DNA from: Planctomycetaceae bacterium
GTDB taxonomy: Bacteria; Planctomycetota; Planctomycetia; Planctomycetales; Planctomycetaceae
DNA: 46,598 nucleotides
Reading direction: 5' to 3'
Assembly (NCBI GenBank): GCA_002726205.1
Contig: PBSL01000054.1
Location: 1-46,598, forward strand
Positions 27,994 through 35,450 of this stretch are shown piece after piece. The notes beneath the pieces were generated by a model that saw only the letters and a list, made by a program, of their open reading frames with translations, had not been told where the DNA came from and searched no databases. How positions within the stretch are numbered: the stretch's first letter is position 1; each line of letters starts with the position of its first letter. Position numbers and translations under genes: made by a program.

Positions 27994-29688
27994 ATGTCAC
28001 GCCGCGACCCCAAGAACACCCGTATCACGCGTCGCCGTTCCGGTGGAAGTGCCCCGTTGTGGGTTGCCACCGTCAGCTTCGCACTCGTCGTTGGTACGTT
28101 GGCCGTGATGGCCCGAACCACACCCACCGCTTCGGCCCCGGCAACTGCCGCGGCGAAGGTTCTCGAAACGGTGGATCGTCCCCTGCCGCCAGCCGCGGTT
28201 GCCACGGCGCCCCGACGGCCAGTGCAGACAGTGGACGAGATCGTCGCCGCTGCGGCGCCACTGACGAGTGGACCGTCACTCGGCGGAGGAGCCGAGGCCG
28301 ACTTCGAATCGTTGATCGACCTGATCCAGAAGGAAACCTCCGGTCCCTGGGAAGACGCCGACGGTTCGGGTGGCTCGATCAGCGACACCGATCAGATGGC
28401 TGGCATCCACGTCGATCCCAGCGGTCTGCTGACCCGGTTGGTGCGTGCCGACCGGACCGGTCGCCTGGACACCCTGAGCAATGCGGCCGCGACGGCGTCG
28501 GAAAATGCCGATATCAACAGGCCCAGCCGTTTGCGGCTGGTCTCGCTGACGCGACTCGAGCAGGAAGTCGCCCGCCGGGTCGCCAGCGGCGAACCGCTGC
28601 CGACCGACATCCGCAATCTCGCCGGACTCACCCAGGTCCGCTTCGTCTTCGTCTATTCCGATGACATCGTGATTGGTGGTCCGGCCGAGGGATACACGAC
28701 CAACCTGGCCGGCAACACGATCGGTGGCACCAGCGGTCACCCCGTGCTGCAACTCGACGACCTGGTCACGGTGCTGCGAACATTCAATCCCGAGGGTGAC
28801 GGCGTCATCGGTTGTTCGATCGACCCTCGTCCCGAGGGTCTCCAGCGGCTGAAGAACTTCGTCGCCAGTTCCAACAGCCGGGGCGAGTTGACTCCCGGCA
28901 AGGTCAAGCCCTGGACCGACCAGTTGAAGAACGCTCTTGGTCGTCAGGACATCACCATCACCGGCGTGCCCGCCAACTCGCGTGTCGCCCGGGTGCTCGT
29001 CGAAGCCGACTACAAGATGAAGCTGATCGGAATCGGTCAACTCGATGCGGGCCGGCAACTGCCGGGGATCTTTGATCTGCTGACCGCCGAGGAGCAAAAA
29101 GACAGTTCACTGGACGCGCTGCGGTGGTGGCTCACGATGAAGTACCGCCAGGTACTCCACAGTGCCGCCGGCGATGCTTTCCAACTGGTCGGCTCGGCCG
29201 TCCTCTGCCGCTCCGAAAACGAGTTCGTCAACGGTCGCGGACAGCGAGTGCAGACGGGCAAGTCGGAAGGATCAAATCGTCGATTCGCCGAGAATTTCAC
29301 GAGGCACTACCCCGAGCTGTCCCGCAGGGACACCGTCTTTGCCGACCTGAAGAACATCTTCGACCTGGCACTGGTGGCGGCCCTGATCAATCGCCAGGGA
29401 CTGGCCGAGCAGGCCGACTGGGATCCCGGTGTCTTTGGACCACACGGTGATTACCAGACCACGGCGTACCCGGTGCCTCGCACGGTTGATTCGGTCGTCA
29501 ACCACCGCGTGTTCCGGGGCCGCGACGTTGTTGTCCAGGTCGCCGGTGGTGTCCGGGCCGACATCGGTGGACTGCTGAAAAACCGCCAGGTCATCCGAGC
29601 CAACCCGCAACTGAATGGCGTCGCCCCGGCCGCTCGTCCCGGGGACCTGGCCGGCGACCGCTGGTGGTGGGACCTGCCGATCAAGTAA
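27994..29688 (+). CDS. DUF1598-like planctomycete membrane-anchored protein
   Basis: 564 residues from ATG 27994, with GGAGG 10 bp upstream. A basic N-terminus leads into one hydrophobic segment (about 21-41), so it is a signal anchor or signal peptide. An Ala/Pro/Thr-rich linker follows, then a long domain with LPTDIRNLAGLTQVRFVFVY, GYTTNLAGNTIGGTSGHPVLQLDDL and ITGVPANSRVARVLVEADYKMKLIGIG, which I recall from DUF1598 proteins restricted mainly to planctomycetes. No catalytic motif is evident. The divergent region to mutM has a -35-like TTGACG (27895-27900) and TAGAAT (27939-27944), but their spacing does not make a promoter. Function is unknown. Confidence 0.65.
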   Translation: MSRRDPKNTRITRRRSGGSAPLWVATVSFALVVGTLAVMARTTPTASAPATAAAKVLETVDRPLPPAAVATAPRRPVQTVDEIVAAAAPLTSGPSLGGGAEADFESLIDLIQKETSGPWEDADGSGGSISDTDQMAGIHVDPSGLLTRLVRADRTGRLDTLSNAAATASENADINRPSRLRLVSLTRLEQEVARRVASGEPLPTDIRNLAGLTQVRFVFVYSDDIVIGGPAEGYTTNLAGNTIGGTSGHPVLQLDDLVTVLRTFNPEGDGVIGCSIDPRPEGLQRLKNFVASSNSRGELTPGKVKPWTDQLKNALGRQDITITGVPANSRVARVLVEADYKMKLIGIGQLDAGRQLPGIFDLLTAEEQKDSSLDALRWWLTMKYRQVLHSAAGDAFQLVGSAVLCRSENEFVNGRGQRVQTGKSEGSNRRFAENFTRHYPELSRRDTVFADLKNIFDLALVAALINRQGLAEQADWDPGVFGPHGDYQTTAYPVPRTVDSVVNHRVFRGRDVVVQVAGGVRADIGGLLKNRQVIRANPQLNGVAPAARPGDLAGDRWWWDLPIK

Positions 29689-29721
29689 ACAAACCTCTCC
29701 AACCCGAAGATCTCCTTCGTC

Positions 29722-29759
29722 GCCGGTCACTCGCCTTTTGAGTGGCCGGCGTCTTTCTT
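29722..29759 (+). terminator. Rho-independent terminator of the DUF1598-like gene
   Basis: GCCGGTCACTC (29722-29732) pairs with GAGTGGCCGGC (29740-29750), 11 bp with one G-U pair around a GCCTTTT loop, followed by a T-rich run (GTCTTTCTT). It lies 34 bp after the stop at 29688. Confidence 0.75.
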
Positions 29760-29876
29760 GGAGTCGTGGTGAAGACCACCGGCCCCATCAATTCTCGCAC
29801 CATGTTGACGCTCGCTTCCGGCGCACCTACAACGAAGTGCCCAACCAAGATTTCTTCCCCGCCATCATCGCCGACC

Positions 29877-30668
29877 ATGCCTCGCCTGACTCAAGCTGAT
29901 CTCGCCGACCGTAACCGGACATTTGAATCCCGGTCGCCGCAGGAGTTGCTGAAGTGGGCAATCGAGACATTTCCCGGCCGCGTGGCAGCGATCTCGGCCA
30001 TACAACAGGCCGGGTCCATCATCTGTCACATGATCGGGACGTTGAAGCTGGAGATCCCGGTCCTGTTCGTCGACACGGGAGTCAATTTTCCCGAGACCCT
30101 TGCAACCCGGGACGCAATTTCAAGTTCCTATGGTTTGGACCTCAGGACACTGCAACCCAAGCAGACGATGGAAGAACAGACGGCCGAGCGAGGGGTGATT
30201 TACCTGACAACCGACGGCCAGAAGGAATGCTGTCGGCTGAGAAAAATCGAACCGCTTGCCGCTGTCGCCGACGACTTCGACTGCCTGATCAGCAGCCTGA
30301 GGCGCACCGATGAGGGCCAGCGGTCGCTTTGTCCAATTCTTACCGCCGATCCCGCGATGAACGTCCTGCGACTGGCCCCGCTGGTGAACTTCGACGACGC
30401 GAACATGGCACAATACCTGGACAGTCACGACGTGATCGTCAACCCGCTGCACGCCCAGGGGTACCCCACCGTCAGCTGCAACCGCTGCACGACCCCGGTG
30501 GTGGAGAACGAACCCCGCCGTGCCGGTCGCTGGCGGCACCTGGGACCGTGGCAGGCCTACTGCGGGATCAACCCCACCGATCTCGACATGGACACCAAGA
30601 CCTCGATCGAACTGGCTCAACCGTTGATCGACAGGATCCTGGGCCGTGAAGCCGACTTCATGATCTAG
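29877..30668 (+). CDS. cysH: Phosphoadenylyl/adenylyl sulfate reductase family protein (CysH-like)
   Basis: 263 residues from ATG 29877; the conserved frame begins here, although an ATG at 29802 is also open. The PAPS reductase fold shows RVAAISAIQQAG, EIPVLFVDTGVNFPET, ECCRLRKIEPL and a CNRC pair (SCNRCTTPV). The CC plus C-x2-C set is the [4Fe-4S] signature of APS reductases, which suggests adenylylsulfate as substrate. The active-site cysteine motif, normally ECGIH, reads YCGIN here: the Cys is kept, but the flanking Glu and His are not. It would reduce activated sulfate to sulfite for assimilation. No other cys gene is in view. No Shine-Dalgarno is visible. Confidence 0.85.
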   Translation: MPRLTQADLADRNRTFESRSPQELLKWAIETFPGRVAAISAIQQAGSIICHMIGTLKLEIPVLFVDTGVNFPETLATRDAISSSYGLDLRTLQPKQTMEEQTAERGVIYLTTDGQKECCRLRKIEPLAAVADDFDCLISSLRRTDEGQRSLCPILTADPAMNVLRLAPLVNFDDANMAQYLDSHDVIVNPLHAQGYPTVSCNRCTTPVVENEPRRAGRWRHLGPWQAYCGINPTDLDMDTKTSIELAQPLIDRILGREADFMI

Positions 30669-30780
30669 GCCGCCGAGTGCGCCAGACTCCTCTTGCACCG
30701 GTCCGGCGATTCTCCGATCATCCGCCCGCGCAGCACAGGATCTGCTGTGAACTCTCCACCGGGCCCCGGAGTCATTCGTC

Positions 30781-33354
30781 ATGCGGTTGCCGTCGTGGTT
30801 GACAGGCTTGCGTCGTGGACGACGAAACCGTCATCGGCTGCCGGTCGCCCCGGCCGTCGAAATTCTCGAAGATCGCACGCTCCTGAGCGTCTACTGGAAT
30901 ATTGACGGTGGGTCCGGCCACCTGAGTTTCTGGGCTGATGACTACGATTCGATCGTCGTCTCGGCTCCTTCCGGCGTGGTCCAGGTCGCGGGACAAGTGG
31001 CGATGGGGCTGCCCGCGACAGCAGTCGTTTCGATCGGCATTGACGCCGGTCCCTACAACAACCTTGTCGATCTCTCAGCCGTCAATGAAATCACCTTTCC
31101 CTCGATCTCCAACGGGGTCGACAGCATCGTGATCGACGGCGGCAGTGGTATCGATACGATTGTCGGCAGCTGGTTTGACGACACGATTTACGGCGGCAAT
31201 GGCGATGACGCCATCTGGGGTTCGGCGGGCGCCGACACCCTCTATGGAGACGCGCCGAACGCGGGCTCGGGTTCCGACCTGATCTACGGCGGTGACGGCA
31301 ACGACGTGCTTCACGGGGGTGACGACAACGACCTGCTGTACGGTGAAAGCGACGCCGACGTAATTTTCGGTGATGACGGCGACGATTTCCTCGACGGGGG
31401 CGACGGCAACGATATCCTCTCGGGTGACCGCGACAACGACATGATCCTCGGCCAGGCCGGCAACGACACTCTCTACGGTGCAACCGACCCACAGGCAAAC
31501 GCGTGCTCCTGGTGCGATCCACCTGATCCGTCGGTCATCAACGAACCGGGCAACGATTCGCTCGACGGTGGTGGGGGCAACGACTCGATCGATGCCGCCG
31601 CGGGAAACGACCTGGTTTTCGGCGGGGCCGGCAACGACTGGCTGGTCGCCGGTGATGGCAACGATCAAATCGAGGGAGGACTCGGAAACGATTCGCTCTT
31701 CGGCAACCTGGGCAACGACCAACTCAGCGGGGACTCAGGAAACGACTCGCTGAGCGGTGGCCTGGGAGACGACCTGCTTGATGGCGGAGCTGACCTCGAC
31801 ATTGTCCAGGAACAAGCCGACACTGATTTCACGCTCTCCGATTCCCTGATGACCGGTGTCGGCACCGATTACCTCGCCGGGCTGGAATACGCGAGGTTGA
31901 TTGGCGACGACGGTGACAATCGGATCGACACCACCGCCTTTTCAGGCCATGTCTCGCTCAGCGGAGGCCACGGATCGGACACGCTGCTGGCAGGCCCGGG
32001 CCCCGACATGCTCAATGGTAACGGCGGCTCCGACGCCCTGTTCGGCGGTGACGGCAACGACACGCTCAACGGGGGAAGCGGTGCCGACATGCTCGAAGGC
32101 TGGCTTGGCGACGACGTCCTCCGCGGCCAGGGTGGCGGTGGCGACACGTTGCAGGGCGGCCCCGGACTTGATTCGCTCGACGGTGGTGCCGGCCATGACC
32201 TCGTCTACGAGTGGGCCGACACCAACTTCGAACTGGAGCCAACAGCCCTCCACGGACTCGGCACCGACACGCTCACCAGGATCGAGTCGGCGCAACTCAC
32301 CGGCGGTGCTTCGAGCAACGTGCTCGACACCGACGCGGTCGACTGGCCGGTGACGCTCAACGGCGGCGGGGGAGACGACACGCTGAAGACCGGCGGTGGC
32401 AATGACCGGGTCTTCGGTGGCGCCGGAAACGACCAGATCACCAGTGGTGACGGAGCCGACACCCTCCTCGGACAGTCGGGCCGGGACGAACTGCATGCCG
32501 GCTCGGGCAATGATCGGCTCGACGGCGGCAGCGGCAACGACGACCTGTTCGGCAACGACGGCAACGACCGGCTCCGTGGCCGATCGGGCAACGATCAGAT
32601 CGAGGGCGGATCGGGAACCGACCGTGTATTCGAACTGGTCGACGGTGACATTGCCCTGACGAATAGCCAGTTGCACGGTGTCGGCAACGATGACCTGGTC
32701 GCTGTCGAGGAAGCCTGGATCAAGGCCGGCAGTGGCGACGACCTGTTGGATGCCTCGGCATTTTCCGGACCAACCACGCTGATCGGTGGCAACGGCCAGG
32801 ACACGCTGTACGGCGGCTCGGCGGCCGACATCCTCTACGGACGCCAGGACAACGATCTGCTCGAGGGCGGGGCCGGCGACGACTCGCTCTCCGGAGGTGG
32901 CGGCGACGACAGTCTGTCCGGCCAGGCCGGCAGCGACACTCTGGTCGGAGGGCATGGGCACGACCTGCTCGAAGGCGGGCTCGGAGACGACACGCTCCTG
33001 GGCCGCAATGGTGATGATTCGCTTTCCGGTGACGACGGTGACGATCGGCTCGATGGCGGATCGGGCAACGACGAACTGGTCGGACTGCAGGGTGATGATC
33101 TGCTGATCGGTGCCGCCGATCTCGATACCCTGCTCGGCGGCGACGGTCACGACCGGCTCCTGGGAGGCGGAGGAGCTGACGTGCTCCTGGGTGGAGACGG
33201 GGACGATACACTGCGTGGCCAGGGCGGGTTCGACACGATCGCAGAAGGCGACGGCAACGACTGGGTCGACGACCCGACGTCGATCATCGACGAACTGTTT
33301 GTCTATCTTCCCGAGTGGATAGACACCAACTCCCCACCCAATCCCCCCGTCTAG
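30781..33354 (+). CDS. Large secreted RTX-type calcium-binding repeat protein with LEDRTLLS N-terminal motif
   Basis: 857 residues. The basic N-terminus leads to ILEDRTLLSVYW (residues about 28-39), a motif of planctomycete extracellular proteins related to the LEPR-XLL type. From about residue 130 the protein is almost wholly Gly/Asp-rich nonapeptides (GGxGxDxLx), the calcium-binding beta-roll of hemolysin-type proteins. Three longer interruptions of about 65 residues share a pattern (see repeat features). No protease, lipase or other enzymatic domain is present, so it is probably a structural, adhesive or surface protein. The C-terminus ends WIDTNSPPNPPV without a sorting signal that I recognise. 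Export route is inferred; no ABC exporter genes are nearby. Confidence 0.88.
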   Translation: MRLPSWLTGLRRGRRNRHRLPVAPAVEILEDRTLLSVYWNIDGGSGHLSFWADDYDSIVVSAPSGVVQVAGQVAMGLPATAVVSIGIDAGPYNNLVDLSAVNEITFPSISNGVDSIVIDGGSGIDTIVGSWFDDTIYGGNGDDAIWGSAGADTLYGDAPNAGSGSDLIYGGDGNDVLHGGDDNDLLYGESDADVIFGDDGDDFLDGGDGNDILSGDRDNDMILGQAGNDTLYGATDPQANACSWCDPPDPSVINEPGNDSLDGGGGNDSIDAAAGNDLVFGGAGNDWLVAGDGNDQIEGGLGNDSLFGNLGNDQLSGDSGNDSLSGGLGDDLLDGGADLDIVQEQADTDFTLSDSLMTGVGTDYLAGLEYARLIGDDGDNRIDTTAFSGHVSLSGGHGSDTLLAGPGPDMLNGNGGSDALFGGDGNDTLNGGSGADMLEGWLGDDVLRGQGGGGDTLQGGPGLDSLDGGAGHDLVYEWADTNFELEPTALHGLGTDTLTRIESAQLTGGASSNVLDTDAVDWPVTLNGGGGDDTLKTGGGNDRVFGGAGNDQITSGDGADTLLGQSGRDELHAGSGNDRLDGGSGNDDLFGNDGNDRLRGRSGNDQIEGGSGTDRVFELVDGDIALTNSQLHGVGNDDLVAVEEAWIKAGSGDDLLDASAFSGPTTLIGGNGQDTLYGGSAADILYGRQDNDLLEGGAGDDSLSGGGGDDSLSGQAGSDTLVGGHGHDLLEGGLGDDTLLGRNGDDSLSGDDGDDRLDGGSGNDELVGLQGDDLLIGAADLDTLLGGDGHDRLLGGGGADVLLGGDGDDTLRGQGGFDTIAEGDGNDWVDDPTSIIDELFVYLPEWIDTNSPPNPPV
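31792..31995 (+). repeat. RTX inter-block module, copy 1
   Basis: Encodes a segment with DFTLSDSLMTGVGTD, LEYARLIGDDGDN and TAFSGHVSLSGG. It is the first of three diverged copies of the pattern D.xLxxxxLxGxGxDxL..E.A, then a LDxxAfxGxxxLxGG closing strand. The copies split the beta-roll into four blocks. Confidence 0.7.
32191..32395 (+). repeat. RTX inter-block module, copy 2
   Basis: Same pattern as copy 1, with DTNFELEPTALHGLGTD, IESAQLTGGASSN and DWPVTLNGG. It is the most diverged copy in its closing strand. Confidence 0.7.
32611..32818 (+). repeat. RTX inter-block module, copy 3
   Basis: Same pattern again, with DIALTNSQLHGVGND, VEEAWIKAGSGDD and SAFSGPTTLIGG. The regular spacing (about 400 bp between copies) points to duplication of a block-plus-module unit. 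Confidence 0.7.
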
Positions 33355-33361
33355 GTCACTC

Positions 33362-34267
33362 TCAGCCCGACCGGTTCCGACGGACCTTCGCGGCGATCTG
33401 GGCGAGAACTCCCTGGGCGCGGGTCTGGCCCTCCTGGCCGGCATGAGAGAGCGCACCGCTCATCTGGCTCTCAAGGTTCATCAAGCTCTTGCGATAAAAC
33501 TCGAACTCGCTCTCGACCGCCTGGGGGTTATCGATTGGCTGGCGTACCACGACACAATCCTCGTAGATCTTCTGCAGCCAATCCTTCTTTCCGGCGAGCC
33601 TGGTGTCGCCAACATCGAAAGCCTTGATGTAGCGGGACAACCCGGAGACGGCATTGCGGAGCCAGCGGCGGGCATCTTCCCAGTCGTCGCGATCCTGACG
33701 CGAGGCGTGAGACTTTTCCTCGTGGTTCAGGTCACGGTTGAGCGTGTTCAGACGCGTCATCATGCCGGCGAGTTGTTTCCTGAGCGAGATCAGCTTCGAC
33801 TCGGATTTCTGGACGGCCATCCAGTGTGCGGTGATCGTCTCATAGACGGAATCGTTGGCCATCGGCATCAACCCGCCCATGGCGGGAACCGCCACCTGGA
33901 CCGTGATGCTCGGATCGACCCCTTCCCCCGGAGCGGGAATCAGTTGCTCGACCATTGCCGCCGCTCCCCCGCTGGCCGGCCCCGGATACATCACGCCCAA
34001 CAACATCCACGCCGACACGGTGGCCGCATCAATCCCCGCTGCGGAAAGAACCGACCCCAGCGTCACGCGCCCGCCAACCACGCCTTCCGACCCGTCGCCT
34101 TCGGCCGGTCGAAACACGGCGCCCTGTGGTGCCACCGGTGGTCGAAACCAGGCCCAGACGTGGCTGGTTCCCGACTCGTCCAATGGCAGCCATTCCCAGG
34201 TCGCCGAAGCCGGACGCACGGCAAACGGCACCCGGGCGGTCGCGGCCGGATCGTTGGTCGAGTTCAT
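33362..34267 (-). CDS. Protein of unknown function
   Basis: 301 residues from ATG 34267; an in-frame GTG at 34336 would add 23 residues but has no ribosome site. No signal peptide or membrane segment is seen. The N-terminal half (WEWLPLDESGTSHVWAWFRP, RVTLGSVLSAAGID, then a Pro/Gly-rich stretch) and a helical C-terminal half with a likely coiled coil (KSESKLISLRKQLAGMMTRLNTLN) are visible. It ends in basic KVRRNRSG. No homologue is recognised. Its stop lies 7 bp from the RTX gene stop (convergent), and its start is 97 bp from the stop of the cyanophycinase-like gene on the same strand. Confidence 0.65.
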   Translation of the reverse strand: MNSTNDPAATARVPFAVRPASATWEWLPLDESGTSHVWAWFRPPVAPQGAVFRPAEGDGSEGVVGGRVTLGSVLSAAGIDAATVSAWMLLGVMYPGPASGGAAAMVEQLIPAPGEGVDPSITVQVAVPAMGGLMPMANDSVYETITAHWMAVQKSESKLISLRKQLAGMMTRLNTLNRDLNHEEKSHASRQDRDDWEDARRWLRNAVSGLSRYIKAFDVGDTRLAGKKDWLQKIYEDCVVVRQPIDNPQAVESEFEFYRKSLMNLESQMSGALSHAGQEGQTRAQGVLAQIAAKVRRNRSG

Positions 34268-34363
34268 CTGTCCAACAGCCTCAAACACGGGCAAGCCAAA
34301 TCGGCACCAGTCCTGATGGCCGACGGCGGCAGCCACATCTGATCGTTTTGCGTCATCCGAAAT

Positions 34364-35230
34364 CTAGTCTTGCTGCTTGAATCGAAATTCCTGTCCAGCC
34401 TTGAGCACGTGGACTTGAAGTCCCCTGGCGGACTGCAATCCCCCGGTGACCGGCTTCTCGATTCGGGCACCGCGGGGGTCGATCACGACCACGCTGTTCT
34501 TGCCCATGACGCGAAAACCCCCGTTGCTGACGATGATGGCCGTCGCCTCCCCGATTCCCACGCCAATCCTTCCGGGTTGATCGAGCACAATGCCAACCAG
34601 CCGGTTCAGCCGACGGCGGCGGACGAAATGCTGGTCAATGATCAAGTTCGGCACGAGACCCAGGCCGCGACTGTTGGGGGTATTGCCGGCACGAAGACCG
34701 GGTTTCGCTGGTGTGCTGGAAATCATGATCTCCGACATCACCGCCGCCCCCGCGCTGGTCCCGCCCACGGCCAGCCCCCGTGCATGACGTTGGCGAATCA
34801 GTTTTGCCAGTCCTGCCTTCGTCAGCGCGTCGTACAACGCCAACTGGCTGCCGCCGGGAAACCAGACTGCCGTCGCGGAGTTGATCTGTTCACGGGCTCG
34901 CTGAAGATCCTCCAAATCGACAATGTACACCTGGCCCGCCAAGGCATCGAACATCTTCACCGAGGAGACTCCACGGTCTTCGCGACTGGAGGCCTGGGGC
35001 AACACCGCGATCCGTCCCTTCTTGCCACCGGCTAGTTTCGCGAATTGAAGACGGACCGATTCCGGTGTCCCACCGCCACCGACAATCACCAGTGGACCGG
35101 GACGCCGATCTCGCTGCCGGGCCGCCGATGATTCGCCTGCGGCCGACCCAACGTCGCCTTCAACAGCAACCGATTCCGCAGCCCAGCCAAGCAATGGCAG
35201 GACGGCAAGCAATGAAATGGTGGTTTTCAT
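34364..35230 (-). CDS. Exported cyanophycinase-like S51 family hydrolase
   Basis: 288 residues with a signal peptide (about 1-22). The peptidase S51 fold is shown by LVIVGGGGTPESVRLQFAKLAGG, AVLPQAS, AVWFPGGSQLAL and the nucleophile motif GGTSAGAAVMSEIM. In cyanophycinase the GGDQ motif follows the strand; here it is GGSQ, with Asp replaced by Ser. Cyanophycinases cut the Arg-Asp polymer cyanophycin; with an export signal this one more likely acts on other peptides or on external polymer. The tail (GFRVMGKNSVVVIDPRG) is a small beta domain. It lies directly downstream of tRNA-Val. Confidence 0.82.
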   Translation of the reverse strand: MKTTISLLAVLPLLGWAAESVAVEGDVGSAAGESSAARQRDRRPGPLVIVGGGGTPESVRLQFAKLAGGKKGRIAVLPQASSREDRGVSSVKMFDALAGQVYIVDLEDLQRAREQINSATAVWFPGGSQLALYDALTKAGLAKLIRQRHARGLAVGGTSAGAAVMSEIMISSTPAKPGLRAGNTPNSRGLGLVPNLIIDQHFVRRRRLNRLVGIVLDQPGRIGVGIGEATAIIVSNGGFRVMGKNSVVVIDPRGARIEKPVTGGLQSARGLQVHVLKAGQEFRFKQQD

Positions 35231-35253
35231 GGGCTCGTCACGTCATGGGCAAA

Positions 35254-35329
<76 letters not shown>

Positions 35330-35338
35330 GATGGAGAC

Positions 35339-35368
35339 ACTCTAGAACATCCCGCGAACACCCGGCAA
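35339..35368 (-). promoter_or_regulatory. Candidate promoter of tRNA-Val
   Basis: Minus-strand TTGCCG (35368-35363), 18-bp spacer, TAGAGT (35344-35339). The -10 box ends 9 bp before the mature tRNA 5' end, giving a leader of a few bases at most. Confidence 0.4.
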
Positions 35369-35396
35369 GGGGCCACCACCAGCCACGAAACCTCTC

Positions 35397-35405
35397 TGGT
35401 ATACT
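35397..35405 (+). promoter_or_regulatory. Extended -10 promoter of the GTPase pair
   Basis: TGGTATACT is an extended -10 element (TG-n-TATACT), without a clear -35 box. Transcription would start near 35412, about 40 bases before the ATG at 35451. Confidence 0.4.
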
Positions 35406-35450
35406 CGGGACCGGCTCGCATCTTCCCTGGATCTTCTGGACGAATTTCGC

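Noticed and set aside
30781-33354. Regular repeats as a CRISPR array
   Set aside because: Repeats are coding, diverged, in frame with GGxGxD nonapeptides, and not separated by unique spacers; no cas genes are present.
31942-33456. 504-codon open frame antisense to the RTX gene
   Set aside because: The Val/Ala-rich repeats are just the reverse reading of the Gly/Asp codons of the RTX repeats.
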